Below, one piece after another: positions 1 to 8,956 of a stretch of 64,000 bases of DNA. Under the pieces are notes generated by a model. It ran no database searches. It was given only the letters and a program-made list of their open reading frames with translations, and was not told the DNA's origin. How positions within the stretch are numbered: the stretch's first letter is position 1; every line of letters starts with the position of its first letter. The translations under genes and the position numbers were made by a program. Source of the DNA: Virgisporangium ochraceum (GTDB lineage: Bacteria > Actinomycetota > Actinomycetes > Mycobacteriales > Micromonosporaceae); the NCBI RefSeq assembly GCF_016863655.1, contig NZ_BOPH01000072.1:123285-187284 (forward strand). The letters are read 5' to 3'.

Positions 1-1062
1 ATCGGCGTCCATCCGCCGGCGGGTGACCGCCTGCACGAGCGAGTGCACCTGGAGGCCTGTGACGTCGCGCCGGACAAGGGAGTAGCTGGTGAGGACGCCC
101 ACGGTGTCCGCGTAGGTCAGGTCGTCGCCGACCGCCGCCGCGAGTGCGGGCGGGAGCGCCTCCGGGGCGACCCGCAGGAGATCGTGCGGGATGTCCGCCG
201 GCGCGAACACCGCGCAGATCTCCAGCAACTCGAGCGCCGCCGTGGAGCGCTGCTCGACCTGCTCGACGGCCACCCGGAACGTAGCGTCCACGGTTGCTCC
301 GTACAGCGATGGCGCACCCCGGTTCAGCATCAACTCGCCGTTGCGCCGGAGCAGGCCGAGGTACTCGTCGGCCGTGAGGCCGGTCTGTTCGAGGTACGAC
401 ACCGCCTGGTCCAACGCGAGCGGCAGCGCACCCAGATCCTGTGCCAGGGCCAGCGCCTGCTCTGCGCCCATGGGGGTGCGGGCGGACAGCAGCTCGACCG
501 CCTCGGCGTCGGAGAAGACACCCACCGGAACCCGTTCGGCGAGCGTCCCCCAGGCCGGGTACACGGAGGTGATCAGAACGGTGCCGCCACCGGCCGGCAG
601 GTAGGGAACCAACGACGCGGGTCGGGTGGCGTTGTCGAAGACGACGAGCCAGTCGTCCCGCTCTCCGAGGTCGGCGAGGACGCCCGCCAGGTAGTGGTTG
701 CGGTCGGGTAGCTCAGGCAGGCCGATCGCCCGGCCGAGGGCGGCCAGCTCGGCGGCGATCGTCTCCGGTTGCGCGGCCGGAATCCACCACCGGACGGGCG
801 TCGTCCCGCAACGGTTCAGAAGCTCTATCGCGAGCTGGGTCTTGCCGACCCCATGGGTGCCGCACAGAACGGCGCGACCACCGCCGCGGGCCACCAGGCG
901 CTCCAGATGGGCAAGCTGGTCGTGCCGACCGACGAAGAACCGGCCGTGTGCCGGGATGTTGGAGGCCCGGGTCGGTCGGGCGGACGGCTGCGGGGCGGTG
1001 AAGTAGTTGTGCTGGATGTTGCTGTTCCCGATCTGGGTGCCCTGCGGGTTCCGCAAGTCCAT
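1..1062 (-). CDS. NB-ARC (NLR-like) ATPase, 3' part beyond window
   Basis: The gene starts at 1062 and stays open to base 1, so only its first 354 residues are present. The NB-ARC ATPase core is clear: Walker A GTHGVGKT at residues 68-75, a Walker B-like WLVVFDNA and the LPLALDQA segment of the winged-helix side. Residues 10-17 (QIGNSNIQ) sit in an otherwise disordered leader and match the RHIM-type amyloid core (V/I-Q-V/I-G-x-x-N). Such leaders occur in bacterial NLRs thought to signal by amyloid templating. The rest probably encodes TPR or similar repeats, as is usual in actinobacterial NB-ARC proteins. No strong ribosome-binding site precedes the ATG. It is divergent from the VOC gene. The ATPase call is firm; a defence or signalling role is inference. 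Confidence 0.85.
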   Translation of the reverse strand, partial: MDLRNPQGTQIGNSNIQHNYFTAPQPSARPTRASNIPAHGRFFVGRHDQLAHLERLVARGGGRAVLCGTHGVGKTQLAIELLNRCGTTPVRWWIPAAQPETIAAELAALGRAIGLPELPDRNHYLAGVLADLGERDDWLVVFDNATRPASLVPYLPAGGGTVLITSVYPAWGTLAERVPVGVFSDAEAVELLSARTPMGAEQALALAQDLGALPLALDQAVSYLEQTGLTADEYLGLLRRNGELMLNRGAPSLYGATVDATFRVAVEQVEQRSTAALELLEICAVFAPADIPHDLLRVAPEALPPALAAAVGDDLTYADTVGVLTSYSLVRRDVTGLQVHSLVQAVTRRRMDAD

Positions 1063-1165
1063 GGTTTCAGTATGACGGACAGGGAACGCAGAGCATTTGC
1101 GTCGATACAGCAGGTAACCGCACGTCCGGACAGGAACTGACCTGTATCGGTGCGAGGCTCGACGC

Positions 1166-1657
1166 ATGATCCTGCTTCCACCGGAGTCCGTGCCCGGGGC
1201 CGGCGCCGTGCTCAACCCGTTCGTGATCGTCGATGACGCGGACGGGCTCGTCTCGTTCGTGACGGAGGTGTTCGGCGTCGCCGAGAGCGTTGAGGCGCGC
1301 ACACCCACGCCCGACGGCAAGCTCGTTCACGCGCAGGTCCGGCTGGGCACCGTCGACCTGATGCTGGCCGACCGCCTCGACGGATGGCCGGCGCGCCCCG
1401 GCCTGCTGCAGGTGTGGGTCCACGACGTGGCCACGGTCCTGGAGCGCGCGAACGCGCGTGGCGCCGCCACGGTGACCGAACCCACCCCGTTCTACGGCGA
1501 GACCACCCTCGGCCGGATGCTCGACCGGTGGCAGAACCTCTGGTGGCTGTGGGCACCGGCGCCCGGCCAGCCCGACCCCACCCCGAACTGGGACGACGAC
1601 GGCTCCGACACCGTGTTCGGCACCCTCGACCGGGCGCTGCGGTCGTTGGCGACGTGA
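1166..1657 (+). CDS. VOC-family (glyoxalase/PhnB-like) protein
   Basis: This 163-residue protein has the vicinal-oxygen-chelate look: an N-terminal 'NPFVIVDDADGLVSFVTEVFG' type strand-helix, a central 'VRLGTVDLMLAD' strand and a C-terminal 'GRMLDRWQNLWWLWAP' strand typical of PhnB-like members. The family includes dioxygenases, resistance proteins and isomerases, and nothing here identifies the substrate. It is divergent from the NB-ARC gene, with about 100 bp between them, and converges on the PIN gene, whose stop lies 9 bp beyond its own. It is probably monocistronic. Confidence 0.75.
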   Translation: MILLPPESVPGAGAVLNPFVIVDDADGLVSFVTEVFGVAESVEARTPTPDGKLVHAQVRLGTVDLMLADRLDGWPARPGLLQVWVHDVATVLERANARGAATVTEPTPFYGETTLGRMLDRWQNLWWLWAPAPGQPDPTPNWDDDGSDTVFGTLDRALRSLAT

Positions 1658-1665
1658 CCCGGCGG

Positions 1666-2061
1666 CTACGGGTACAGGTCCTCGACCGGCGCGAGGTTCA
1701 CCAGGTCCCCGACGGAGTCGGCGAGCCGCTTGTCGAGCGTCACGAAGCTGTCCGCCTGCAACTGCGTGACCGCGACGTACTCCGCGTCGTAGGTGTCCGC
1801 CCAGCCGCGCTCGGCGGCGATGCGCCAGGCGACGCTCTGGCTCACGCGGTCGCCGAGCAGCCGGATGCGGAGCGCCCGCAGGTAGTTGAGCTGACGGTCG
1901 GCGTCCTTGCGGGTCAGGTCGCCCCGTTGCGCCGACCGGTACAGCAGCGACAGCACCTGTGAGCGGAGCAGGGTGGGCGCGACCAGCTTGTGGCCCTCGG
2001 CGATCCGGGCGTCCTCGCCGGCCAGGCGCAGCGCCACGTCCGGTCCGATCACATATCTCAT
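1666..2061 (-). CDS. PIN-domain protein, VapC-like, no adjacent antitoxin
   Basis: The 131-residue protein has the PIN ribonuclease layout: an N-terminal 'YVIGPDVAL' aspartate, 'YDAEYVAV' (aspartate in the third acidic motif) and 'FVTLDKRLA' near the C-terminus. The usual second acidic residue appears as Gln in 'LLRSQVLSLL'. VapC toxins normally sit 3' of a small antitoxin gene. Here the upstream 70 bp hold none and the next gene upstream is the Nudix gene. It may therefore be an orphan toxin or a housekeeping PIN nuclease. The start ATG at 2061 gives a domain-length protein; a longer in-frame extension has no PIN character. Confidence 0.75.
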   Translation of the reverse strand: MRYVIGPDVALRLAGEDARIAEGHKLVAPTLLRSQVLSLLYRSAQRGDLTRKDADRQLNYLRALRIRLLGDRVSQSVAWRIAAERGWADTYDAEYVAVTQLQADSFVTLDKRLADSVGDLVNLAPVEDLYP

Positions 2062-2131
2062 GGTCCCGCCCCGCCCTCCCGCTCCGCCCGGCGGCGGAGC
2101 TTCCACACCGTCCACCGTAGACAGATCGCGG

Positions 2132-2313
2132 TCAGGTCGCCGGCTGCGGGGACGGGCGCAGGATCGCCGGGTGGAGGGTTCCGGTGCGACCGCGCCGGTA
2201 CAGCAGCGCCGGCCGTCCCGTCGGTGGGGTGCGCCGGTCACCGGTCGGCACGAGGAAACCGTCGACACCGGAGACCTTCCGGTGGAAGTTGCGGCGGTCG
2301 AGCCGCACCCCCC
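2132..2313 (-). other. Displaced C-terminal winged-helix segment of the Nudix gene
   Basis: In the neighbouring frame, the codons after the C7 run encode VRLDRRNFHRKVSGVDGFLV and continue to a stop at 2132. This is the normal winged-helix end of NrtR-like proteins. The full ancestral gene therefore probably spanned 2132-2870. Confidence 0.65.
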
Positions 2314-2870
2314 CACACCGCCTCGTAGATCGCCCGGAGCTCGCCGATCGTGAACGGCTCCGGGCAGAACGCGGCGGCCAGCGGTGAGTACTCCAGCTTC
2401 GACCGGGCCCGCTCCACCGCGTCGGCGAGGATCGTGTTGTGGTCGAAGGCCAGCCGGCCGACGCGGTCGACCGCCACCCAGCGGGCGCTCGACGCGTCGC
2501 TGCCGGCCGTCGGCACCGGCAGGTCCGGCGCGATCGCCAGGTACGCGACCGACGCCACCCGACCCCGGGGGTCACGGCCACAGGACGCATAGGTCCGGAC
2601 CTGCTCCAGGTGCAGACCTCCGGCGGGCAGGCCGGTCTCCTCGCGCAGTTCCCGGGTGGCGGCGTCCTCGAGCTCCTCGCCGTGGTGCACGAAACCACCC
2701 GGCAGCGCCCGCCGGTGCCGGAACGGGCCGCTGCCGCGGTCGACCAGCAGCACCGTGAAGATGCCGTCACGAACGGTCAGGATGACGAGGTCGACCGCGA
2801 GACCCGCCCGCGTTCGCCGCGTGGAGCGGGAGCCCAGCCGTCCAACGGCGGCGGCGACACCGGCGGTCAC
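2238..2870 (-). CDS. Nudix/NrtR-like regulator, C-terminus lost by frameshift
   Basis: Translation from GTG at 2870 gives 210 residues with a complete Nudix box (GGFVHHGEELEDAATREL followed by REETGL). After it comes the start of a winged-helix domain, 'EPFTIGELRAIYEAVWG', as in NrtR-type regulators of NAD metabolism. There a run of seven C (2308-2314) shifts the frame and the protein ends in unrelated residues at 2238. Removing one base restores 'VRLDRRNFHRKV', the expected continuation. The start overlaps the stop of the upstream nucleosidase-fold gene by GTGA, so the two are translationally coupled. The shift could be a real mutation, phase variation, or a sequencing error in the homopolymer. 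ADP-ribose sensing is family inference. Confidence 0.7.
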   Translation of the reverse strand: MTAGVAAAVGRLGSRSTRRTRAGLAVDLVILTVRDGIFTVLLVDRGSGPFRHRRALPGGFVHHGEELEDAATRELREETGLPAGGLHLEQVRTYASCGRDPRGRVASVAYLAIAPDLPVPTAGSDASSARWVAVDRVGRLAFDHNTILADAVERARSKLEYSPLAAAFCPEPFTIGELRAIYEAVWGGAARPPQLPPEGLRCRRFPRADR

Positions 2871-3706
2871 GCCGGCTCCACCAGGCTCAGCAGCGGCAGC
2901 AGCCGGTTGGCCACCAGCGCCGCGTTGTCGGCCGCGAACTGGTGCCGATCGGCGCTCCCGGCGGCGTCGGAGCAGCCGGAGATGCCGCGGATGGCGAGCC
3001 AACCACGCAGGGCCGCGTCGTGGTCGATCCGTTCGTAGAACGCCGGACCCACACCGCCCGCCCCGGTCTCGACCGCGACGGTCCCCTCTTCGAGCCGCCG
3101 GATCTGGTCGACAAGGTCCGGGTCCGCGTCAAGGACCGCGGGGTGACCGGAGGCGACCGGGCCGCGGAAGACGCGCACCACCTCGCCGTCGGGGGCCGCC
3201 ACGAGTCCCCGGTAGTGGCGGAAGAACTCGTCCACCTGGACCCGCACCGGCGCCGCCATCGGCCGGGTCCGGCCGCACCAACGCGGGCCGTCGGCCGTCC
3301 CGCGGCGGGCGTCGTAGTAGACGATCTCGTCGGCGATCACGACGTCACCGACCTCGACGTCGGGATGGACCCCACCGGCGGTCCCGACGAGGAGCACCAG
3401 CGGCACCTCGAACGTCCTCTGTAGACGGTCGAACGCGACGTCGGCCGCGCGCGGACCCCGGCCGGGTGCCTGCGTCGCGACGACGCGCACGTCGCGGCCT
3501 TCGGCGGCGACGGTCGCGTGGAACGTCTGCCAGCCGCCGGCCTGCCGTTCGGTCCGGAACGCGACGTGGTTCTGCAGCGTGTCGACCACGGCCGTGAGCT
3601 CCTCGGGGAGCACGGTGAGGATTCCGACGTCGGTGACGTAGCGGGTAACGGCCCCGCCGCCCTCGAAGGCGACGACTCCGGCGCTGATGTCCGGCTCAGG
3701 TGCCAT
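2867..3706 (-). CDS. Nucleoside phosphorylase/MTA-SAH nucleosidase-fold protein
   Basis: The protein (279 residues) belongs to the PNP_UDP_1 superfamily. It has an N-terminal 'VGILTVLPEELTAV', a central 'LVGTAGGVHPDVEVGDVVIA' glycine-rich segment binding phosphate or ribose, and 'VETGAGGVGPAF' then 'IRGISGCSDAAGS', whose aspartate corresponds to the purine-contacting acid of the family. Members cleave or phosphorolyse nucleosides, and some act as effector domains in bacterial signalling ATPases. ATG at 3706 is chosen because GGAGGGG lies 8 bases upstream. It overlaps the Nudix gene by GTGA, which suggests a joint role in nucleotide metabolism or signalling. The substrate cannot be read from the sequence. 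Confidence 0.75.
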   Translation of the reverse strand: MAPEPDISAGVVAFEGGGAVTRYVTDVGILTVLPEELTAVVDTLQNHVAFRTERQAGGWQTFHATVAAEGRDVRVVATQAPGRGPRAADVAFDRLQRTFEVPLVLLVGTAGGVHPDVEVGDVVIADEIVYYDARRGTADGPRWCGRTRPMAAPVRVQVDEFFRHYRGLVAAPDGEVVRVFRGPVASGHPAVLDADPDLVDQIRRLEEGTVAVETGAGGVGPAFYERIDHDAALRGWLAIRGISGCSDAAGSADRHQFAADNAALVANRLLPLLSLVEPA

Positions 3707-3811
3707 CGCTGGGTGTCCCCTCCGGAGTGGCCGCCCCACCGGCCGCCAGGGCGAAGCGCCAGGGCAAAGAGCCCGGGCGGGCGGCGAATATGTGTCATCC
3801 TGACGAAAACA

Positions 3812-3841
3812 ACGGTAGCCCCCGGCAGCCGTTTACGTCAA
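3812..3841 (-). promoter_or_regulatory. Candidate sigma-70-type promoter of the nucleosidase-Nudix pair
   Basis: On the minus strand TTGACG (3836-3841) is followed after 18 bp by TACCGT (3812-3817). The region is unusually AT-rich for this window and lies between the DUF5666 stop and the nucleosidase start. It would leave a 5' leader of about 100 nt. This is a weak motif-based call. Confidence 0.3.
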
Positions 3842-3860
3842 TATGACAACAAGACCGGTG

Positions 3861-4334
3861 TCACCTGGCCCTGGTCACCGACGTCGCGGTCACGGTGCCG
3901 TCGGCGTTCTGGCCCTGCACGGTCACCGTCGATCCGACCGCGAGGTCGGCCAGCCTGCCGGGCACCAGGACGACCGTGTCGCCGGTGGTCCGCACGGTGA
4001 TGGTCTGCCCGTCGGGTGTCTCGATGTAGACCGTGGTGCCGTCGACCAGCTTCACCGTCCCCGTGATGCCCCCACGACCACCCCCGCCCGGCGCGCCGCT
4101 CGCCCGGCCGGCGCCGCCGCCGGGGAACTGCGCGGCACCGGTCGGCGCGGCGGCGGACGCCGCTTCCGGGGTCCCGTAACGCTTCTGCACCTGCGTGCCC
4201 CCGATGAACCCGGCGACCGCGATGACGAGCGCGAGCAACGCGTAGGTCGCGCGGTTCGCGAGACGCTTCGGCGCGGCGGCGGCCAGACGCTCGTCGAGGT
4301 CGTCCTCGACGGGCTCCTCGAAGGGATCACTCAT
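3861..4334 (-). CDS. Membrane-anchored DUF5666-type protein
   Basis: The protein has 157 residues: an acidic cytoplasmic head (MSDPFEEPVEDDLDE), one membrane segment (about residues 31-47, YALLALVIAVAGFIGG), a Gly/Ala/Pro-rich linker and a C-terminal beta module (about 88-157, 'GTVKLVDGTTVYIETPDGQ'). The module resembles DUF5666 or OB-fold-like domains. It is the last gene of the adaptor/two-component/ABC operon and overlaps the permease by 8 bp. An accessory extracytoplasmic role for the transporter is likely from position but unproven. Confidence 0.7.
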   Translation of the reverse strand: MSDPFEEPVEDDLDERLAAAAPKRLANRATYALLALVIAVAGFIGGTQVQKRYGTPEAASAAAPTGAAQFPGGGAGRASGAPGGGGRGGITGTVKLVDGTTVYIETPDGQTITVRTTGDTVVLVPGRLADLAVGSTVTVQGQNADGTVTATSVTRAR

Positions 4335-5504
4335 ATCGCAATGCCTCGATCGGTCGAAGGGACGCCGCCCGGCTGGCCGGGTAGCTGCCGAAGAACAACC
4401 CGATGGCGACGGACACGCCGAGCGCCAGCGCCACCGAGCTCGGCACGACCACCGGCTCGATGCCGGCGATCGTGAACTGCGCACCGACGACCGCGACGAG
4501 CACACCCGACAACCCGCCGATGAGGCTCAGAACCGTTGCCTCCACGAGGAACTGGGTCAGCACCGCGCGCTTCGGCGCACCCAGCGCCTTACGGATGCCG
4601 ATCTCGCGGGTCCGCTCGGTGACGGTCACCATCATGATGTTCGTGATTCCAATGCCGCCGACGAGAAGGCTGATGCCGGCCACCGCGCCGAGCAGCACCG
4701 TGAACGTGTTTGCCGTGTCGGTGCGGGTCGCCAGCAACTGGGACTGGTTGAGGATGCGGAAGGACGAGCCGATCCGGGCGGTGAGGATCGTCGATACCTC
4801 CGCCTGCGCCGCGCCGACGTCGTCGGGACCGGTCGCCTGCACCAGCAACTGGTTGATGGACCCGTAACCGGTGAGCGACTCCTGCACCGCGCCCACCGGC
4901 GCGATCGCGACGTCGTTGGGATCGTTGAACCCCGAGCCGCCCTTCTCGGCGAGCACCCCGATCACCGTGAACAGCTTGCCGGTCACCGTGATCTGACGGC
5001 CCAACGGGTCGACCCGGCCGAACAGTTCGGTGGCCACGGTGCTGCCGAGAAGCACGACCTTGCGGGTATCGTCGGCGGCGAACACCGCCCCGCGCGCCAC
5101 GGTGTAGTTCGACGCGGACACGTATCCGGGGTAGGTGCCGACGAACTGCGGGACGGTGTGGTCGGTGCCGTCGTATGTGGCCGTCTGCGACCCGGTCACC
5201 ACTGGCGCGACGGCCTTCACGTGTGGCGCCAACGTCCGGTCCGACAGTGCCGGCACGAGGTCCATCGTCAGCGCGGTGCTCGTCGTCGCGGCGCCGCCGC
5301 CCCGCTGCGAGCCACCCGTGACCGTCAGCGTGTTCGTACCCAGTTGCTCGATGGACTCCTGGACCTGCCTGGCGGAACCGTTTCCAACAGCCACCAGCAG
5401 GATCACCGCCGCGACCCCGATGAGGATGCCGAGCACGGTCAGGCCCGAACGCAGCTTGTTGGCCGTGATCCCGCGCAGCGCGAACCGGACCGTCTCGACG
5501 AGCG

Positions 5505-5508
<4 letters not shown>
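4327..5508 (-). CDS. MacB-type ABC transporter permease
   Basis: This 393-residue permease has the MacB/FtsX layout. It has an N-terminal membrane helix (LTVLGILIGVAAVILLVAVG), a large extracytoplasmic MacB-periplasmic-core-like domain (about residues 45-240) and three C-terminal helices, the first preceding the signature 'TNIMMVTVTERTREIGIRKALGA'. The GTG start at 5508 overlaps the ATPase stop by GTGA, so the two are translationally coupled. In monoderms such transporters, together with HlyD-like adaptors, export peptides, lipids or drugs in response to envelope stress. The two-component system in the same operon fits that. The substrate is unknown. Confidence 0.9.
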
Positions 5509-6193
<685 letters not shown>

Positions 6194-6194
<1 letters not shown>

Positions 6195-7417
6195 CAGTTG
6201 CCGCCCCGCCCGCCGCCCGGGCCGGCGCCGCCGCCCGGGAACCCGCCGCCCTGCAAGCCGCCGCCCGGCAGGAGGCCGCCGGGACCCTGGTTGGTGCCGG
6301 TTCCACCGGACTGCATCGTCACCACGACCCGGTCGCCCACCGCGAGCCCCGACCGCACCTCGGCGAACTGGTTGCCCTCCACACCGATCTCCACCGTGCG
6401 GGTCTCGACGGCACCGTCGACCATCACGTCGACCGTCCGTTGGTTTCCGGTTCCGCGCAGGGCGAGCGTCGGCACCCGGACCGCGCCGGCCGCCTCCGCG
6501 ACGGTCACCTGGACCGTCGTGCTCTGCCCCAGCCGCACCCCGGCGGGCGGCGACGCGATCGACACCACGACCGCGTACGAGTTCACGTTGTTCTGCGTCG
6601 TGGCGGTCGGCGCGACGGTCGCCACGGTGCCGGTGGCGCGGGTGCCGCTCAACGCGCTCCACGTGATCGTGGCCGCCTGCCCCACCGTCAGCTTCGTCGC
6701 GTCGGCCTCGGCGAAGTTCGCCGACACCTGCAGGGTCGCGAGGTCGGCGATGGCCACGAACCCGGTACCGGCAGCACTGTCGGAACCGCTGCCGGAACCG
6801 CTGCCGGAACCGCTGCCGGAACCGCTGTCCGAGCCGCTGTCCGAGCCGCTGCCGGAGCCGGTGGTGGCGTTCGAGGCGGACCCGATCGCGCCGTTCACCG
6901 CGGTCACCGTGCCCGCGATCGGCGCCGTGAGCACCGTGCCCTCGACGGCGGCCTCGGCGCCCGCCACCTCGGCGTCGGCGCTGCTGACCGTCGCCGACGC
7001 CGCGGCCACCGACGCCGCGTCGCCACCGGCGGCGCGGACCCGCGTGAGGTTCGCGCCCGCCGCGGTGCGGTTCGCCTTCGCGGTGTCGAGTTGCGCCTGC
7101 GCCAACGTGGCGTCGACCTTCGCCAGCTTCTGACCCTTCGACACCACGTCGCCGACCTTCACGAGGATCTCGGTGACCGTGCCGTCGGTGACGAAGGTGG
7201 CCGCCGCGGTCGACGCGCTCCGCACGTTCCCGCTCGCCGACACCGACGCGGTCACGTCGCCCCGGGTCACCGCCACCACCCGCTGCTGCGAACCCACGGT
7301 GTCCGCCTCGGCGGTCGCCGGCCCGCGCACCGTCCGCACGGCCCACAGGACGCCACCCACCGCCACCACGGCCAGGGCCACGTTGACGAGCACGGTCGGC
7401 CGCCGCCACACACGCAT
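6194..7417 (-). CDS. HlyD/MacA-type efflux adaptor with Gly-Ser repeat
   Basis: The 407-residue protein has an N-terminal membrane anchor (VLVNVALAVVAVGGVLWAV), a split lipoyl-like region ('GNVRSASTAAATFVTDGTVTEILVKVGDVVSKGQ' type first half), a coiled-coil hairpin and a barrel domain. This is the MacA/RND-adaptor architecture adapted to a single membrane. A low-complexity Gly-Ser/Asp insert, encoded by a 12-bp tandem repeat at 6781-6863, sits in the hairpin-to-lipoyl return. The C-terminus is Gly/Pro-rich. It lies directly upstream of the ATPase gene with a one-base overlap and presumably links the permease to extracellular substrate. Confidence 0.88.
6781..6863. repeat. 12-bp tandem repeat inside adaptor gene
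   Basis: About seven copies of a ggaaccgctgcc-like unit (later copies read gtccgagccgct) encode alternating Gly-Ser and Asp-Ser on the minus strand. Copy changes would stay in frame, because 12 is a multiple of 3. Confidence 0.85.
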
Positions 7418-7453
7418 GACGAGGATCGTCGCGGTCGAGCCTCGGAAGAGTGC

Positions 7454-8956
7454 TTACGCCTCCTCAGAGAAAGCTCGGAACAGGACGCGGAACCGCGCGC
7501 CCGCGCCGGGCGCCGTCCAGAGCTCGATCCGCCCGTGGTGCGCCTGCACGATCGCGGCCACGATCGCGAGCCCCAGCCCGGCACCGCCGTGCTGCCGCGA
7601 ACGGCTGGGATCGGCCCGGTACAACCGTTCGAACACGCGCTCCGCGTCGGCAGCGGCCATGCCCGGCCCGGCGTCGCACACCTCGACCGCCGCCACCGGC
7701 GTGCCGTCGGGCAGCGCGTCACCGATCGCGGTGGTCGGTGGTCGCTCTCCGCCGGGGGCCATGGGACGCCCGACGCGCACCACGACGCGGACGTCGTCTC
7801 CGGTGTGCTGGAGCGCGTTGCCCACCAGGTTCGCCACCACCTGGCGGATGCGCGCCTCGTCGCCGGGAACCGTCACCGGTTCGAACGTGTCCTGCCGGTC
7901 GTCGAGCGCGGCCAGGCGCACGAACCGGTCCGGGACCCGCACGTGCGCGTCGCGCACCGCCTCGGCGGCCACGGCGAGCAGGTCGACGCGGCCGTCGGCG
8001 ATCGGCCGTTCCTCGTCGAGGCGGGCCAGCGTGAACAGATCGTCGACCAGCAACCGCATCCGGCCGACCTCGTTCTCGATCGTCCCCATCGCCTCGTCGA
8101 GGGCCGGACCGGGCGGCGCGCCCCCGCGCCGGTACAGCTCGGCGAAGCCCTGGATCGACGTGAGCGGCGTGCGCAGCTCGTGCGCCGCATCGGCGAGGAA
8201 CTGCCGCAGCCGCCGCTCCGAGTCGGCCCGGGCACCGGCGGCCTCCTCGATGCGCGTCAGCATCGTGTTGAGCGCCAACCCCAACCGGCCCGACTCGGTG
8301 TGCGGATCGGCGTCGGCGACGCGCTGCGACAGGTCGCCACCGGCGATGCGGGCCGCGGTCTCCTCCATGCGCGTCAACGGCCGCAGCCCGACCCGGACGA
8401 CCGTCGCCGACGCCAGCGCCAGGAACACCAGCGCCAGCATCGCCACGACGAGGTTGATGACGACGAGCCTGTCCTGGGTCCTCTGCAGTTCGGTGAGCGA
8501 CAACGCGTTGACGATGTACCCGCCGTCGAACGTCCGGTCGACGCGTACCCGCCACGTGCCGCTGGCACCGTCCACATAGTACGGACGGCCGCTGGCGGCC
8601 CGCCGCGCCAGTTCGGGCAGGTCGCCCGGGTCGGGTTCGAGCGTCTCCGGTACCGGGCCCAGCAGCGTTCCGGTGCTGTCGTAGCGGTAGACGCGGAAGT
8701 CGGGCACGTAGTTCGGCGGCCGGTTGTTCTCGGCCACCGAGCGCGGGCCGGGCCGCGACGGGCGCTCCAGCAGTTCGTCGATGCGCTGCACCGAGTACGA
8801 CCGCAGCAGGACGATGCCCGCCACGTCGACGGCGATCAGCGCGACCGCCGCCAGCAGCGCCACCGACACGACGATCCGCGACCGGACCGTCCACTCGCGC
8901 CACGGGCGCAGCCACGGTCGCTGCCACGGCCGCAACCTCAACGGCCGCAACCTCAC
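7454..8956 (-). CDS. Sensor histidine kinase
   Basis: The 500-residue kinase has an N-terminal membrane helix (VVSVALLAAVALIAVDVAGIVLL), an extracytoplasmic sensor of about 130 residues and a second helix (LVVINLVVAMLALVFLALAS). HAMP follows, then the HisKA box 'DAAHELRTPLTSIQGF' with the phospho-accepting His, and a HATPase with N box 'VVANLVGNALQHT', G1 'DAGPGM' and G2 'GAGLGLAIV'. The GTG start at 8956 overlaps the response-regulator stop by GTGA. It is the cognate sensor of that regulator and probably controls the operon it sits in. The ligand is unknown; an exported-substrate or envelope signal is plausible. Confidence 0.92.
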   Translation of the reverse strand: MRLRPLRLRPWQRPWLRPWREWTVRSRIVVSVALLAAVALIAVDVAGIVLLRSYSVQRIDELLERPSRPGPRSVAENNRPPNYVPDFRVYRYDSTGTLLGPVPETLEPDPGDLPELARRAASGRPYYVDGASGTWRVRVDRTFDGGYIVNALSLTELQRTQDRLVVINLVVAMLALVFLALASATVVRVGLRPLTRMEETAARIAGGDLSQRVADADPHTESGRLGLALNTMLTRIEEAAGARADSERRLRQFLADAAHELRTPLTSIQGFAELYRRGGAPPGPALDEAMGTIENEVGRMRLLVDDLFTLARLDEERPIADGRVDLLAVAAEAVRDAHVRVPDRFVRLAALDDRQDTFEPVTVPGDEARIRQVVANLVGNALQHTGDDVRVVVRVGRPMAPGGERPPTTAIGDALPDGTPVAAVEVCDAGPGMAAADAERVFERLYRADPSRSRQHGGAGLGLAIVAAIVQAHHGRIELWTAPGAGARFRVLFRAFSEEA

